Source of the DNA: Burkholderiaceae bacterium
Lineage (GTDB): Bacteria > Pseudomonadota > Gammaproteobacteria > Burkholderiales > Burkholderiaceae_E
Direction of reading: 5' to 3'
DNA: 64,000 bases
NCBI GenBank assembly: GCA_027493945.1
Contig: JAOSJU010000001.1
Span: 1,240,001-1,304,000 of the forward strand
Shown here in pieces: positions 1 to 8,791 of the stretch. Positions within the stretch are counted from its first letter, which is position 1, and each line of letters opens with the position of its first letter. The notes below the pieces were generated by a model. That model was given only the letters and a program-made list of their open reading frames with translations. It was not told where the DNA came from and ran no database searches. The position numbers and the translations under genes were made by a program.

Positions 1-1
1 C

Positions 2-841
2 ACGATCTTCCTCAAGCTCAAGGACATCGGCGGCAATGTGCTTCCGCCGTATGACGAGGAGTTCCGCGAAGTCGCGATGGACACGGCGCAAGCCGCGGCC
101 TACCGCGACCTGGCGGGTCGGCTGACCGCGGAGCTGAAACAGGCTCTGGCGCGACGCGATACGACGCTGCTGGGTGTGGTCCTCAACGTGCTGCTGGCCT
201 GGCCGGATTGCTGCTTCCGGTCGGAGACGGTGGTGCATCCGCGCACGCGCGACACCCTGGCGTTTGTCCCGGCTCAGTTCAACGAGTTCGAGATCAGCCC
301 CAAGGAGCGTGAGCTGATCGACATCTGCAAAGAGGAGAAGGCACAGGGCCGCAAGGTCCTGGCCTACACGGTCTATACCGGCACGCGCGACACGACGTCA
401 CGCCTGAAGGTACTGCTGGAACAGGAAGGTTTTCGGGTGGCGGTGCTGCGCGCAAGCGTGGATGCCAGCCGTCGCGAAGACTGGATCGCCGAGCAACTGG
501 ACCGTGGCATCGACGTGCTCATCACCAATCCCGAACTTGTCAAGACGGGGTTGGACCTGTTGGAGTTTCCGACGATCGTGTTCATGCAGTCGGGCTACAA
601 CGTATATAGCCTCCAACAGGCGGCACGCCGCTCCTGGCGCATCGGGCAGAAGCAGCCCGTGCGCGTGATCTACCTCGGCTACGCCGGTTCCTCGCAGATG
701 ACCTGCCCGGAGCTGATGGCCAAGAAGATCATGGTCTCGCAGTCCACCTCGGGCGACGTGCCCGAATCCGGGCTTGATGTCCTGAACCAGGACGGTGATT
801 CCGTCGAGGTCGCACTGGCCCGGCAGCTTGTCGCCGCGTGA
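2..841 (+). CDS. SNF2/DEAD-like helicase, C-terminal part (5' end outside window)
   Basis: The open frame enters the window from the left, so only about 280 C-terminal residues are present. What remains is the second RecA-like helicase domain: a segment resembling motif V (ITNPELVKTGLDL) and a SNF2-style motif VI (QQAARRSWRIGQKQPVRV), with the RIGQ signature of SWI2/SNF2 translocases. Large helicases of this kind are common cargo upstream of the pilL-traD region in clc/PAGI-type ICEs. It would act on DNA in the cytoplasm; its role in the element is not established. It ends just before a strong hairpin terminator, so it is the last gene of its transcription unit. Confidence 0.8.
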   Translation, partial: TIFLKLKDIGGNVLPPYDEEFREVAMDTAQAAAYRDLAGRLTAELKQALARRDTTLLGVVLNVLLAWPDCCFRSETVVHPRTRDTLAFVPAQFNEFEISPKERELIDICKEEKAQGRKVLAYTVYTGTRDTTSRLKVLLEQEGFRVAVLRASVDASRREDWIAEQLDRGIDVLITNPELVKTGLDLLEFPTIVFMQSGYNVYSLQQAARRSWRIGQKQPVRVIYLGYAGSSQMTCPELMAKKIMVSQSTSGDVPESGLDVLNQDGDSVEVALARQLVAA

Positions 842-853
842 TGCCTTCCACTT

Positions 854-877
854 ACGGCCCTTCGGGGCCGTTTTTTT
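854..877 (+). terminator. Intrinsic terminator after helicase
   Basis: A perfect 7-bp stem (ACGGCCC / GGGCCGT) with a TTCG tetraloop is followed directly by a run of T. It begins 13 bases after the helicase stop codon and separates that gene from the GrpB-like gene, which is transcribed from the other side. Confidence 0.9.
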
Positions 878-1066
878 GTCTCACGATGGCTCCAGCTCGG
901 CGTTGCGCTGGATTTCGCCTAAGCCCGCCACAGCAGGTTTATCAAGGACGGGGATTCAAGAAGTTAGGCGCGGGCCAAGTCGCGCCCCCGAAGCTATGCT
1001 GATGGGCCATGCTTGCCGCGACCGTACGCCGGTACAGCCGCGCGAAAGCGGACATTGAAGTTGAGG

Positions 1067-1594
1067 CTAGGAAAAGCGAGACAATGCTTCCGCTTCGATT
1101 CGCTTAATCCAAGCGTCCTTGCAATCAGAGTACGCACGACTGTTTTCGGGATGTAGCGCTGCACATCGGCACTTCTCCCGTTCGTACTGATCTGCGAGGC
1201 TCGGCGAACTACGCAGAAGATCGCGGAAAGCGAGGTGTCTGCGGATAGCGGCGTCTCCATCCGCGAAGCAGTGAATTTGAATGAGGCGCTCACCCGTTTC
1301 AGGATCATGTAGGGTGCAATAGCGCCTTCCCTCGATGCCGTTGGCTCCGTGCCATACGTAGCCAAGGGCTTCAACGGCAGATCGTTCGCTATCCAATGCG
1401 GCCAAGTTCAGAACGACCGGCATAAGGTCGAGGATGGGCTTAGCGGCGATTCCCGGAATAGAAGTTGAGCCGATATGATGGACTTGGAGGATCGAGTCCA
1501 CGCCCTGTTTAAGTCGCTCTGCTTCGTTCGCCGCTTGGTTCGCCCAGCGCGGGTCATGAGGTGCCAAACGGACAGGCATCGTTGACGGTAACAT
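1067..1594 (-). CDS. GrpB-like nucleotidyltransferase family protein (UPF0157)
   Basis: The 175-residue product matches the GrpB/UPF0157 family, a nucleotidyltransferase-fold group of unknown substrate. Family hallmarks visible are [20 protein letters not shown] near residues 37-56 and [11 protein letters not shown] further on. I chose the ATG at 1594 because TTGAGGAA lies just upstream; the open frame extends four codons further to a TTG with no better signal. The gene stands alone and opposite to the helicase and transfer genes, as expected of a cargo insertion. The family is sure; the cellular role is unknown. Confidence 0.8.
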   Translation of the reverse strand: MLPSTMPVRLAPHDPRWANQAANEAERLKQGVDSILQVHHIGSTSIPGIAAKPILDLMPVVLNLAALDSERSAVEALGYVWHGANGIEGRRYCTLHDPETGERLIQIHCFADGDAAIRRHLAFRDLLRSSPSLADQYEREKCRCAALHPENSRAYSDCKDAWIKRIEAEALSRFS

Positions 1595-1606
1595 CCGGTT
1601 CCTCAA

Positions 1607-2016
1607 GAAGTGCGATTAAGGCTTGTCTCTCGTTGTTGGTTTTATCAGCCAGACAGATAGCCGACGAGCCACGAGATCTGACTTTCAAACCGGGACTCTG
1701 CTGTGCATTCCTCGGTTCTGACGCAGCGATCGAGCGCGTTTTGATGAACAGAATGAGCTGGCCGTCATTGGTAATCGACTCCGATACAGCGCGCTTAGCT
1801 TTCTACTGCGCCGCTCTTATATGGTTCCTAGCCCATGAAATCTCCGCTCTGCAAACTGAGCGGAAGTAGTGTGCCAAATATAACGTTTTGATTCCCTGGC
1901 GAGTTTCCCCGGGGACTCGTCACCGACCATCTTTTGTCGCTCCTAGCAAATCGGGCGCTGCCTGGTTCGCATTGTTTGCTGCCGCTCGTGGCCCGAGCGG
2001 CGATGGTGAGGGCTCG
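1607..2016 (+). promoter_or_regulatory. Leader region upstream of pilL, with hairpin
   Basis: This stretch of about 400 bases holds no convincing gene; a 102-codon plus-strand frame here overlaps the GrpB-like gene antisense and has no recognisable features. A perfect 8-bp inverted repeat (GCCGCTCG / CGAGCGGC, 1981-1988 and 1994-2001) with a 5-base loop sits immediately before the pilL ribosome-binding site. A second, imperfect repeat lies near 1900-1920. It probably carries the promoter and leader of the long transfer operon, but I see no clear -35/-10 pair. Confidence 0.35.
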
Positions 2017-2622
2017 ATGTTTCTGGACACCGAGCTATGTGCCCCTCTCCACCCCTGGTTTCACCATCCCGAACGCCGCCTGCTGGCGGGATTTTTCGGC
2101 CTACTGTGGTCGGTGCTGGCCGGTGGCTGCGCGACGACGACTGCGCCGGTCGCGCCCGACACCATCGAGGAAGTCTCGGCCGCGCCCGAACCCGAAGCGC
2201 CCGAGTACATCCCGGTTGTGCGCTACGCCCGCTACACACTGGTCGAACTGGCCCCCATGGCGGCGCAGCGCGACCTGCTCTTGCAGACCATCGACGTGTC
2301 CATGCCCGAGGATGCCCGCGCCACGGTCGGGGATGGGGTGCGGCATGTGCTCAAGCGCAGCGGCTACAGCCTGTGCCAGAACGCGCATGCTGTGATCGAG
2401 CTGTACGCGCTGCCGTTGCCGGCGGCACACCTGCACCTCGGCCCCATGACCTTGCGCGATGCGCTGCTCACGCTGGCTGGTCCGGCCCGGGAGCTGCACG
2501 CGGATGACCGCGCGCGGCAGATTTGTTTCGAGCGGCCCGGCGACAACACCCCCGTGCCAACCGCAACCGCGGCGGTGCAGACGTTCCCGCTGGCGCCTGC
2601 GGTTTCGGGAGGCCAGCCATGA
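2017..2622 (+). CDS. pilL: ICE lipoprotein PilL (TIGR03748-like)
   Basis: This 201-residue protein resembles the PFGI-1-class PilL family that opens the transfer region of clc/PAGI-type ICEs. It has a hydrophobic leader ending in LAGGC, a lipobox, so it is probably an outer-membrane or periplasmic lipoprotein. The C-terminal part resembles secretin/pilus-associated STN-like sequence (LRDALLTLAGP). Start: ATG 2017, preceded by GTGAGGG; the frame is open further upstream to 1888 but lacks a signal there. The stop overlaps the next ATG (ATGA), which indicates translational coupling. Confidence 0.75.
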   Translation: MFLDTELCAPLHPWFHHPERRLLAGFFGLLWSVLAGGCATTTAPVAPDTIEEVSAAPEPEAPEYIPVVRYARYTLVELAPMAAQRDLLLQTIDVSMPEDARATVGDGVRHVLKRSGYSLCQNAHAVIELYALPLPAAHLHLGPMTLRDALLTLAGPARELHADDRARQICFERPGDNTPVPTATAAVQTFPLAPAVSGGQP

Positions 2623-3262
2623 ATGCCTTGCATCCCGCTCAACGCTCAACTGCCGCGGTCGTCGTACAGAGCCTGTTCTGGCTCTGGCTGATCGGCCTCA
2701 GCGTCATCGTGGCGCTCGGCTATCTGGCGATGCGCGACCAAACCGACCAGAGCGGCTGGATTCCCGCCTGCAGCGCCTCGAAGCGCAGGCGACTGGCCTG
2801 GCCGAGACGATCGAGGCCATCCAGCAGCGCCCGGCCGTCGCAACGGCCGCTGACCTCAAGGACACCCGCCAAATCCTGGAAGCACGCGCCGCCCAGGTGG
2901 AGAAGTCGCTGAACGGCTATGCCGCCGCCGATGATCTTCAAGCACTGCGAGCGGAGATCGAGCAGATCAAGACGCGCCAGGCCGCCGCCCGCGCCGCAGC
3001 ACCCGCCCAGCCGCGCGCATCACGCCCGGCCACCGCCTCCAAGGCCGAACCGCAGCCGCTGCCGTGCCGCGTCGTCGGCGCCGAGCTGCGCGCGGGCGAG
3101 CGCAGCGTGTCCGTCGCGCCGGCCAATGGGGATTTCACGCCCGACCAGCTCCAGGTGCTGCTGCCCGGTGATGCGGTCGGCCCATGGCGCTTGCAGGCCA
3201 TCGAGGGCAATGCCGCGGTGTTTCAGGCCGGCGACCAGACGCGCCGCGTGGCGATTCCCTGA
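2619..3262 (+). pseudogene. ICE membrane-anchored coiled-coil protein, frameshifted
   Basis: The N-terminal part (MNALHPAQRS..., ATG 2619) has one membrane segment around residues 14-34, then the frame breaks near 2750. The downstream frame (starting LDSRLQRLEAQ) gives a heptad-rich coiled coil, an Ala/Pro linker and a conserved C-terminal domain ending QTRRVAIP at 3262. One missing base beside GGCTGG explains the break. Position between pilL and the PFL_4693-like gene, and the inner-membrane topology with a periplasmic coiled coil, suggest a transfer-apparatus component. I cannot assign a specific family. Confidence 0.6.
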
Positions 3263-3276
3263 CAGGAGCACACCCC

Positions 3277-4002
3277 ATGAAGCCGTCGATCCTCCTTTGT
3301 GCGCTCGTCCTGGCGTCGGTGCAGTGGGCGACCTGGGCGCAGCAGCCCGCCACGGCCCCCGCGCGCAATGCACAGAGCCAGGAGCGCCCGCTGGCCGCCC
3401 TTGTGCTGGACGACCGGGCAGCCAGTGAATGGGGCCTGCAACCGCAGGAATGGGCTCGCTACCGCGAGCTGATGGACGGGCCGCTGGGCATCCAGTCGCC
3501 CAACCTGGACCCGCTGTCTGCCCTGGGTATCGAGGCCCGCACCGATGAAGAACGGCGCCGCTACGCCGAGCTGCAGGTGCAGGTGGAAGCGCGCCGCGTC
3601 GAGAAGCTGCTCGCCTACCAGCGCGCCTACGACGAGGCCTGGCAGCGCCTGAACCCCGGCATGCAGCGCGTGAACCTGCCCGACGACAAGCCAAGCGCCG
3701 GCATCGCGCGTGGCAGCGGCCGCATGGCGGTGTTCGTCAAGGACGGCTGCACGGCCTGCGGGCAGCTCGTGCAGCGCCTGCAATCCTCGGGCGCGGAGTT
3801 CGACCTGTATATGGTGGGCAGCCGCCAGGATGATGCCCGCATCCGCGACTGGGCCAAGCGCGCGCAGATCGACCCGGCGCGCGTGCGCGCCGGCAGCATC
3901 ACGCTCAACCACGACGGTGGCCGCTGGCTGTCGCTGGGCCTGCCCGGCGATCTGCCCGCCGCCGTGCGCGAAGTGAACGGCCAATGGCAGCGCCAGCCGT
4001 AG
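3277..4002 (+). CDS. ICE protein, PFL_4693 family (TIGR03759-like)
   Basis: This 241-residue exported protein starts at ATG 3277 after GACAGGAG. It has a signal peptide (cleavage probably after WATWAQ) and a thioredoxin-like C-terminal half containing CTACGQLV, a CxxC pair, near residues 158-165. PFL_4693-family proteins always lie between pilL and the transglycosylase in this ICE group; they are thought to be periplasmic components of mating-pair formation, perhaps with thiol chemistry, though function is unproven. Its 3' end overlaps the transglycosylase start by 19 bases. Confidence 0.82.
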   Translation: MKPSILLCALVLASVQWATWAQQPATAPARNAQSQERPLAALVLDDRAASEWGLQPQEWARYRELMDGPLGIQSPNLDPLSALGIEARTDEERRRYAELQVQVEARRVEKLLAYQRAYDEAWQRLNPGMQRVNLPDDKPSAGIARGSGRMAVFVKDGCTACGQLVQRLQSSGAEFDLYMVGSRQDDARIRDWAKRAQIDPARVRAGSITLNHDGGRWLSLGLPGDLPAAVREVNGQWQRQP

Positions 4003-5120
4003 CCGTACCCCTTCGCGCACTGGTGCTCGCTGCCGGCCTGTATGCCGGTGCCGCCCTGGCCCAGGAGGTTCCGCCACCGGCTTACCAACTCGCTGCCCAG
4101 CGCGCAGGCATCCCATCGACCGTGCTCTACGCCGTGGCCTTGCAGGAGAGCGGCATCCGGCGCAACGGGCGCATCGTTCCCTGGCCGTGGTCCCTCAACG
4201 TTGCCGGCCAGTCCCGCCGCTTCGCCACGCGGGCCGATGCCTGCTCTGGCTTGCAGCAGGCGATGCGCGCCACACCGCACACACGCATCGACGCGGGCCT
4301 GGGCCAGATCAACCTCGGCTACCACAAGCACCGCTTCACCAGTCCGTGCGACTTGCTGGACCCGTACCGCAATCTGGCCATTGCCGCCGAGATCCTGAAA
4401 GAGCAGCACACCCCCGGCGAGGACTGGCTGCTGGCGATCGGCCGCTACCACCGCCCCGCTGGCGGCGAGCCCGCCGCCCGCTACCGGCGCAGTGTGTCGC
4501 GCCACCTTGCCCGAGTGCAGGGCGCGCGCCCAACCGCCGCGGTACTCGCCGCGCACCGAGGAGAGTTCCCCATGACCAAACCCCATCCGGCCCATCTCGC
4601 GTTCACGGGCCTGCTCATGCTGCTGGCTGGCCTGCCGTTGGCCTCGCGCGCCGGCGAACCGCTGATCGTGGTCGAAGACCGTGGCGGCACGTCGGCGCTG
4701 CCGTACTACGAAGCCCTCAACCTCCAGCCGCGCGCCGGTTCCCCGGCGCGGCCGCCCATCCCGACGCCCCGCGCTCCGGCCACGCCAGCGGACGAAGCCG
4801 CGATGCTGCCGGTGCGCAGCGCCAAGCTCACGCCCGGCACCGTCGCGCGGCGGGTGATCGAAGCGCCCGGCCTGCGGCCGTTCGTGGTCATCGGCGACGA
4901 CGAGGCTTCGCGGGCGTGGTTGCAGCGCCGCGCCGCCGCTTTGCGCGAACGCGGCGCGGTCGGCCTGGTGGTCAACGTCGAGACTGCGCAGGGCCTGACG
5001 CGGCTGCGCGCCCTGGTGCCCGGCGTGCCGCTCGCGCCCGTGGCCGGCGACGACCTGGCCTATCGGCTGGGCCTGCGGCACTACCCGGCGCTGATCACGG
5101 CCACCGGCATCGAGCAATGA
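3984..5120 (+). CDS. Lytic transglycosylase, reading through in frame into the PFL_4695-like gene
   Basis: The first ~195 residues form an exported SLT-fold murein transglycosylase: signal peptide ending GAALAQ, catalytic Glu in VALQESGIRR, the GLGQINLGYH motif and LLDPYRNLAIAAEIL. Such VirB1-like enzymes open peptidoglycan for the conjugation channel. No stop codon separates it from the next gene: the frame continues through an internal ATG at 4572 to 5120, giving 378 codons. Relatives in this family are usually two separate genes. In the +1 frame a TGA overlaps that ATG (ATGA), so a one-base deletion upstream could have created the fusion. Confidence 0.75.
   Translation: MAAPAVAVPLRALVLAAGLYAGAALAQEVPPPAYQLAAQRAGIPSTVLYAVALQESGIRRNGRIVPWPWSLNVAGQSRRFATRADACSGLQQAMRATPHTRIDAGLGQINLGYHKHRFTSPCDLLDPYRNLAIAAEILKEQHTPGEDWLLAIGRYHRPAGGEPAARYRRSVSRHLARVQGARPTAAVLAAHRGEFPMTKPHPAHLAFTGLLMLLAGLPLASRAGEPLIVVEDRGGTSALPYYEALNLQPRAGSPARPPIPTPRAPATPADEAAMLPVRSAKLTPGTVARRVIEAPGLRPFVVIGDDEASRAWLQRRAAALRERGAVGLVVNVETAQGLTRLRALVPGVPLAPVAGDDLAYRLGLRHYPALITATGIEQ
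4572..5120 (+). CDS. ICE protein, PFL_4695 family (TIGR03765-like)
   Basis: ATG 4572 has an excellent ribosome-binding site (GAGGAGAG, 6 bases upstream) and is followed by its own signal peptide (AGLPLASRAGEP), so it is most likely the real start of a separate 182-residue periplasmic protein, although the upstream transglycosylase frame runs into it. The body, with LIVVEDRGGTSALPYYEALN and a C-terminal YRLGLRHYPALI, fits the PFL_4695 family, a constant neighbour of traD in this ICE group. Function unknown; by position it belongs to the mating apparatus. Confidence 0.78.
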   Translation: MTKPHPAHLAFTGLLMLLAGLPLASRAGEPLIVVEDRGGTSALPYYEALNLQPRAGSPARPPIPTPRAPATPADEAAMLPVRSAKLTPGTVARRVIEAPGLRPFVVIGDDEASRAWLQRRAAALRERGAVGLVVNVETAQGLTRLRALVPGVPLAPVAGDDLAYRLGLRHYPALITATGIEQ

Positions 5121-5124
5121 AGCC

Positions 5125-7317
5125 ATGTCGGGGAAACAGCCGGTCGAGGTTCTGCTACGCCCAGCGGTGGAGCTATACACCGTCGCGGCGTGTGCAGGCG
5201 CCGCGTTTCTGTGCCTGGTGGCCCCATGGTCGCTCGCGCTGAGCCCGGCCATGGGCATCGGCAGCGCCTTGGCGTTCGGCGCCTACGGCGCGATCCGCTA
5301 CCGCGATGCCCGCGTCATCCTGCGCTACCGGCGCAACATCCGCCGCCTGCCGCGCTACGTGATGACGAGCAAGGACGTGCCGGTCAGCCAGCAGCGGCTG
5401 TTCGTGGGGCGTGGGTTCCTCTGGGAGCAGAAGCACACCCATAGGCTGATGCAGACGTACCGGCCGGAGTTCCGGCGCTACGTCGAGCCGACGCCGGCCT
5501 ACCGGCTGGCCAGACGCCTGGAGGAACGGCTGGAGTTCGCGCCGTTGCCGCTCTCGCGCCTGCCGAAGCTCACCGGCTGGGACGTGCCTTTCAACCCCGT
5601 GCGCCCGTTGCCGCCTGTGGGAGGCCTGCCAAGGCTGCACGGCATCGAGCCCGACGAAGTGGACGTCAGCCTGCCGCTGGGCGAGCGCGTCGGGCACTCG
5701 CTGGTGCTGGGCACCACGCGGGTGGGCAAGACGCGCCTGGCCGAGTTGTTCGTCACCCAGGACATCCGGCGTAAGAACGCCGCCGGCGAGCATGAGGTCG
5801 TCATCGTCATCGATCCCAAGGGGGATGCCGATCTCTTGAAGCGGATGTACGTCGAAGCCCAGCGCGCTGGCCGCGAAGGCGAGTTCTACATCTTCCACTT
5901 GGGCTGGCCGGAAATCAGCGCCCGCTACAACGCCGTGGGCCGTTTCGGCCGGATCTCGGAAGTGGCGACCCGGGTGGCGGGGCAGCTCTCCGGCGAAGGC
6001 AACAGCGCGGCGTTCCGCGAGTTCGCATGGCGCTTCGTGAACATCATCGCCCGCGCCCTGGTGGAACTGGGGCAGCGCCCGGACTACATGCTGATCCAGC
6101 GCCACGTCATCAACATCGACGCGCTGTTCATCGAGTACGCCCAGCATTTCTTCGCCAAGACGGAGCCCAAGGCCTGGGAGGTGATCGTCCAGATCGAGGC
6201 CAAGCTCAACGAGAAGAACATCCCCAGGAACATGATCGGGCGCGAGAAGCGCGTGGTGGCGCTGGAGCAGTACCTCTCGCAGGCGCGCAACTATGACCCG
6301 GTGCTGGATGGCCTGCGCTCCGCTGTCCGATACGACAAGACGTACTTCGACAAGATCGTCGCATCGTTGTTGCCGCTGCTGGAAAAGCTCACCAGCGGCA
6401 AGATCGCCCAGCTTCTGGCGCCGAACTACTCCGACCTGGCCGACCCGCGTCCGATCTTCGACTGGATGCAGGTGATCAGGAAGCGCGCCGTCGTCTATGT
6501 CGGCTTGGACGCGCTGTCCGATGCGGAGGTCGCCGCAGCGGTCGGCAACTCGATGTTCAGCGATCTCGTCTCGGTGGCTGGGCACATCTACAAGCACGGA
6601 ATCGACGACGGCCTGCCGGGCGCATCGGCTGGCGCTCGCGTGCCGATCAACGTCCACGCCGACGAATTCAACGAGTTGATGGGGGACGAATTCGTGCCGT
6701 TGATCAACAAGGGCGGCGGCGCAGGGATGCAGGTCACGGCCTACACGCAGACGCTTTCCGACATTGAAGCGCGTATCGGCAACCGGGCCAAGGCAGGCCA
6801 GGTCATCGGGAACTTCAACAACCTGTTCATGCTGCGTGTGCGCGAGACGGCCACGGCCGAACTGCTGACGAGGCAGTTGCCGAAGGTTGAGGTCTATACG
6901 ACCACCATCGTCTCCGGCGCGACCGACAGCTCGGACATCCGTGGGGCCACGGATTTCACCAGCAACACGCAGGATCGCATCAGCATGTCCAGCGTGCCGA
7001 TGATCGAGCCGTCGCACGTCGTCGGCCTGCCCAAAGGCCAGTGCTTCGCGCTGCTGCAGGGCGGGCAGCTTTGGAAGGTGCGCATGCCGCTGCCGGCGCC
7101 GGACCCGGACGAAGTGATGCCGCAGGATCTGCAGCAACTGGCGGGGTACATGCGCCAGAGCTACAGCGAGGCGACGCAGTGGTGGGAATTCACCAGTTCC
7201 CCGGCCTTGCAGGACGCGGCCTTGCCCGAGGACCTGCTGGATGATGCTGCTCTGGCCGAGCCTGGCGCGTTGGCCGCCGGCGCCGATGACGGCGCGGGCA
7301 ACGAGGCCGCGCCATGA
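5125..7317 (+). CDS. traD: Type IV coupling protein TraD/TraG (TIGR03743-like)
   Basis: This 730-residue inner-membrane ATPase docks the relaxase-DNA complex to the conjugation channel. It has two N-terminal membrane segments (about residues 15-60), a Walker A motif GTTRVGKTR near residue 195, Walker B VVIVIDPKGD near 227, and a long RecA-like/AAD region. Length and order (after PFL_4695, before PFL_4697) are as in SXT/TOL-type TraD. The Ala/Asp-rich C-terminal tail is typical. Start ATG 5125 lies 4 bases after the preceding stop; the stop overlaps the next ATG. Confidence 0.92.
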   Translation: MSGKQPVEVLLRPAVELYTVAACAGAAFLCLVAPWSLALSPAMGIGSALAFGAYGAIRYRDARVILRYRRNIRRLPRYVMTSKDVPVSQQRLFVGRGFLWEQKHTHRLMQTYRPEFRRYVEPTPAYRLARRLEERLEFAPLPLSRLPKLTGWDVPFNPVRPLPPVGGLPRLHGIEPDEVDVSLPLGERVGHSLVLGTTRVGKTRLAELFVTQDIRRKNAAGEHEVVIVIDPKGDADLLKRMYVEAQRAGREGEFYIFHLGWPEISARYNAVGRFGRISEVATRVAGQLSGEGNSAAFREFAWRFVNIIARALVELGQRPDYMLIQRHVINIDALFIEYAQHFFAKTEPKAWEVIVQIEAKLNEKNIPRNMIGREKRVVALEQYLSQARNYDPVLDGLRSAVRYDKTYFDKIVASLLPLLEKLTSGKIAQLLAPNYSDLADPRPIFDWMQVIRKRAVVYVGLDALSDAEVAAAVGNSMFSDLVSVAGHIYKHGIDDGLPGASAGARVPINVHADEFNELMGDEFVPLINKGGGAGMQVTAYTQTLSDIEARIGNRAKAGQVIGNFNNLFMLRVRETATAELLTRQLPKVEVYTTTIVSGATDSSDIRGATDFTSNTQDRISMSSVPMIEPSHVVGLPKGQCFALLQGGQLWKVRMPLPAPDPDEVMPQDLQQLAGYMRQSYSEATQWWEFTSSPALQDAALPEDLLDDAALAEPGALAAGADDGAGNEAAP

Positions 7318-8063
7318 AGGACGCCGCCTCGACTGCGCAGCGGGAGCAGAACCAGCGCCAGGGCCTGATCGTCGGCACCATCACCTTGCCGTTCCGGCTG
7401 CTCGGGGTGCTGATTGGCTCGCTGCTGTTCTCGATCGTGGTGGAGTGCGTCGGCATGCACCTGTTCTGGAAGGACCAGGGCTGGCGCCACTCCCGGCAGA
7501 TGCTGCAATACGAACTCGGGCACCTGTCCAACCACTTCACGCGCAGCGTGGTCGTGCAGGAGCCGGGGCGCACGGCGCACGAACTGGTCGATACCGGCTA
7601 CGAGTGGGTGTTCGTGCGCTCGGGGTTGCTGGAGCGCATGAGCCGAACCGCCGAGCGCTCCCGTGCGCCCAGCCACGAGCCGACGCGCAATTTCCGCTAC
7701 TACATCAGCCAGGTCTACGTCTGGGCCGAGAGCTACCTGATCGCCGCGGCCTTCACGACGCTGACTTTCCTCGTGCGCCTGCTGGTCCTGGTGCTCACGC
7801 TGCCGCTGATCCTCACCGCGGCCTTCGTCGGCTTGATCGACGGCCTGGTACGGCGGGACGTGCGTCGGTTCGGCGCGGGCCGGGAATCGGGCTTCATCTA
7901 CCACCGCGCGAAAGCGAGCCTGATGCCGCTGGCCGTGCTGCCCTGGATCACCTACCTGGCGTTGCCGATCTCGGTGCATCCGCTGGTGATCCTGTTGCCC
8001 AGCGCGGCCTTGCTCGGACTGGCCGTGAGCCTGACCGCAGGCAGCTTCAAAAAGTACCTCTAG
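7314..8063 (+). CDS. ICE membrane protein, PFL_4697 family (TIGR03747-like)
   Basis: This 249-residue integral membrane protein follows traD with an ATGA overlap. Hydrophobic segments are visible near residues 17-40, 140-180 and 200-245, with a polar, Arg-rich central region. The sequence around FRYYISQVYVWAESYLIAA is characteristic of the PFL_4697 family, found only in GI-type conjugation regions. It probably sits in the inner membrane beside the coupling protein; no biochemical role is known. Confidence 0.85.
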   Translation: MKDAASTAQREQNQRQGLIVGTITLPFRLLGVLIGSLLFSIVVECVGMHLFWKDQGWRHSRQMLQYELGHLSNHFTRSVVVQEPGRTAHELVDTGYEWVFVRSGLLERMSRTAERSRAPSHEPTRNFRYYISQVYVWAESYLIAAAFTTLTFLVRLLVLVLTLPLILTAAFVGLIDGLVRRDVRRFGAGRESGFIYHRAKASLMPLAVLPWITYLALPISVHPLVILLPSAALLGLAVSLTAGSFKKYL

Positions 8064-8161
8064 GTCATCAATCCGGTCGCTTCCGGGTTCCTATTGTTTG
8101 CGGCCTGAAACCGCCCTGATCTCCACGATCAACCCATTGCTGATCACACAGGAATGGCGCG

Positions 8162-8545
8162 ATGGTGGCTTCGATCTGGCTGCGCGCCGCGCATCGCGGC
8201 ATGCCCACTTTTCTCGTGACGGCCCTCGTGCTGGGTCAGTCCCCGATGGCGTTGGCCGAGTCCCCTGTGCAACGCCAGGAACTGGCCGCTGCGCTGCGCC
8301 AACTCGACGCGCTGGAGCGCACCGTCGCGGACAGCGCCGCGCATGCGCCGATCCAGCCGGGCGAGCGCTACCACTTCGACTACCCGCGGCTCCAAGCTGA
8401 CTTGGCACGTGTTCGCGCCGGCATCCAGTTCCACCTGACGCCATCACGCGCCCAGCCCCGCGACCCCTCCGAACTGGGCGGCGACTACCGCACGGAGCGG
8501 GCCGTCGCGCCATCGCCGCCGACGCCTGCGGAGGGCAAGCCATGA
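8162..8545 (+). CDS. RAQPRD family ICE protein
   Basis: The protein carries the family-defining motif RAQPRDPSELGGDY near its C-terminus (residues ~97-110). It is about 127 residues from ATG 8162; an internal ATG at 8201 would start directly on a good signal peptide (ending PMALA), so the mature protein is periplasmic either way. RAQPRD proteins are small exported components of GI-type mating-pair formation with unknown function. A non-coding gap of about 100 bases separates it from the PFL_4697-like gene; its stop overlaps the next start. Confidence 0.85.
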   Translation: MVASIWLRAAHRGMPTFLVTALVLGQSPMALAESPVQRQELAAALRQLDALERTVADSAAHAPIQPGERYHFDYPRLQADLARVRAGIQFHLTPSRAQPRDPSELGGDYRTERAVAPSPPTPAEGKP

Positions 8546-8775
8546 ACGGCGCCCAGGTCTCGGCATTTCAAGCCAACAGCGGCATCGCGCCTTCTGCGAT
8601 GGCGACCGTCCTGGTCGGCGTCGTGTTCGCGGTCCTGCTCGTCTGGGGCGTCTGGGCCATCCGAACGGCCTACGTGGGGTGGTCCGAGAGCCGCCTCAAC
8701 CAGCGCCAGTTCCTCGGCGTCGTCGTCCGGTTTTTGGCGATGTATCTCGTGCTGACCTTCTTCCTCCTCTCCTGA
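8542..8775 (+). CDS. ICE membrane protein, PFL_4701 family (TIGR03758-like)
   Basis: This 77-residue protein has two membrane segments (residues ~22-42 and ~60-77) separated by a short polar loop (WSESRLNQRQF). Size, topology and place between RAQPRD and the pilin-like gene match the PFL_4701 family. It is presumably an inner-membrane subunit of the conjugation machine. It overlaps the RAQPRD gene by 4 bases. Confidence 0.83.
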   Translation: MNGAQVSAFQANSGIAPSAMATVLVGVVFAVLLVWGVWAIRTAYVGWSESRLNQRQFLGVVVRFLAMYLVLTFFLLS

Positions 8776-8791
8776 CCTGAAAGGCCTGACC

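Noticed and set aside
1561..1869. 102-codon plus-strand frame beside the GrpB-like gene
   Set aside because: Starts antisense within the GrpB-like gene and has no recognisable domain or start signal.
3627..7137. Very long minus-strand open frames (543 and 654 codons) opposite the transglycosylase and traD
   Set aside because: They are antisense to well-recognised genes, are Arg/His/Gln-rich with no domain, and reflect the high third-position GC of the real genes.
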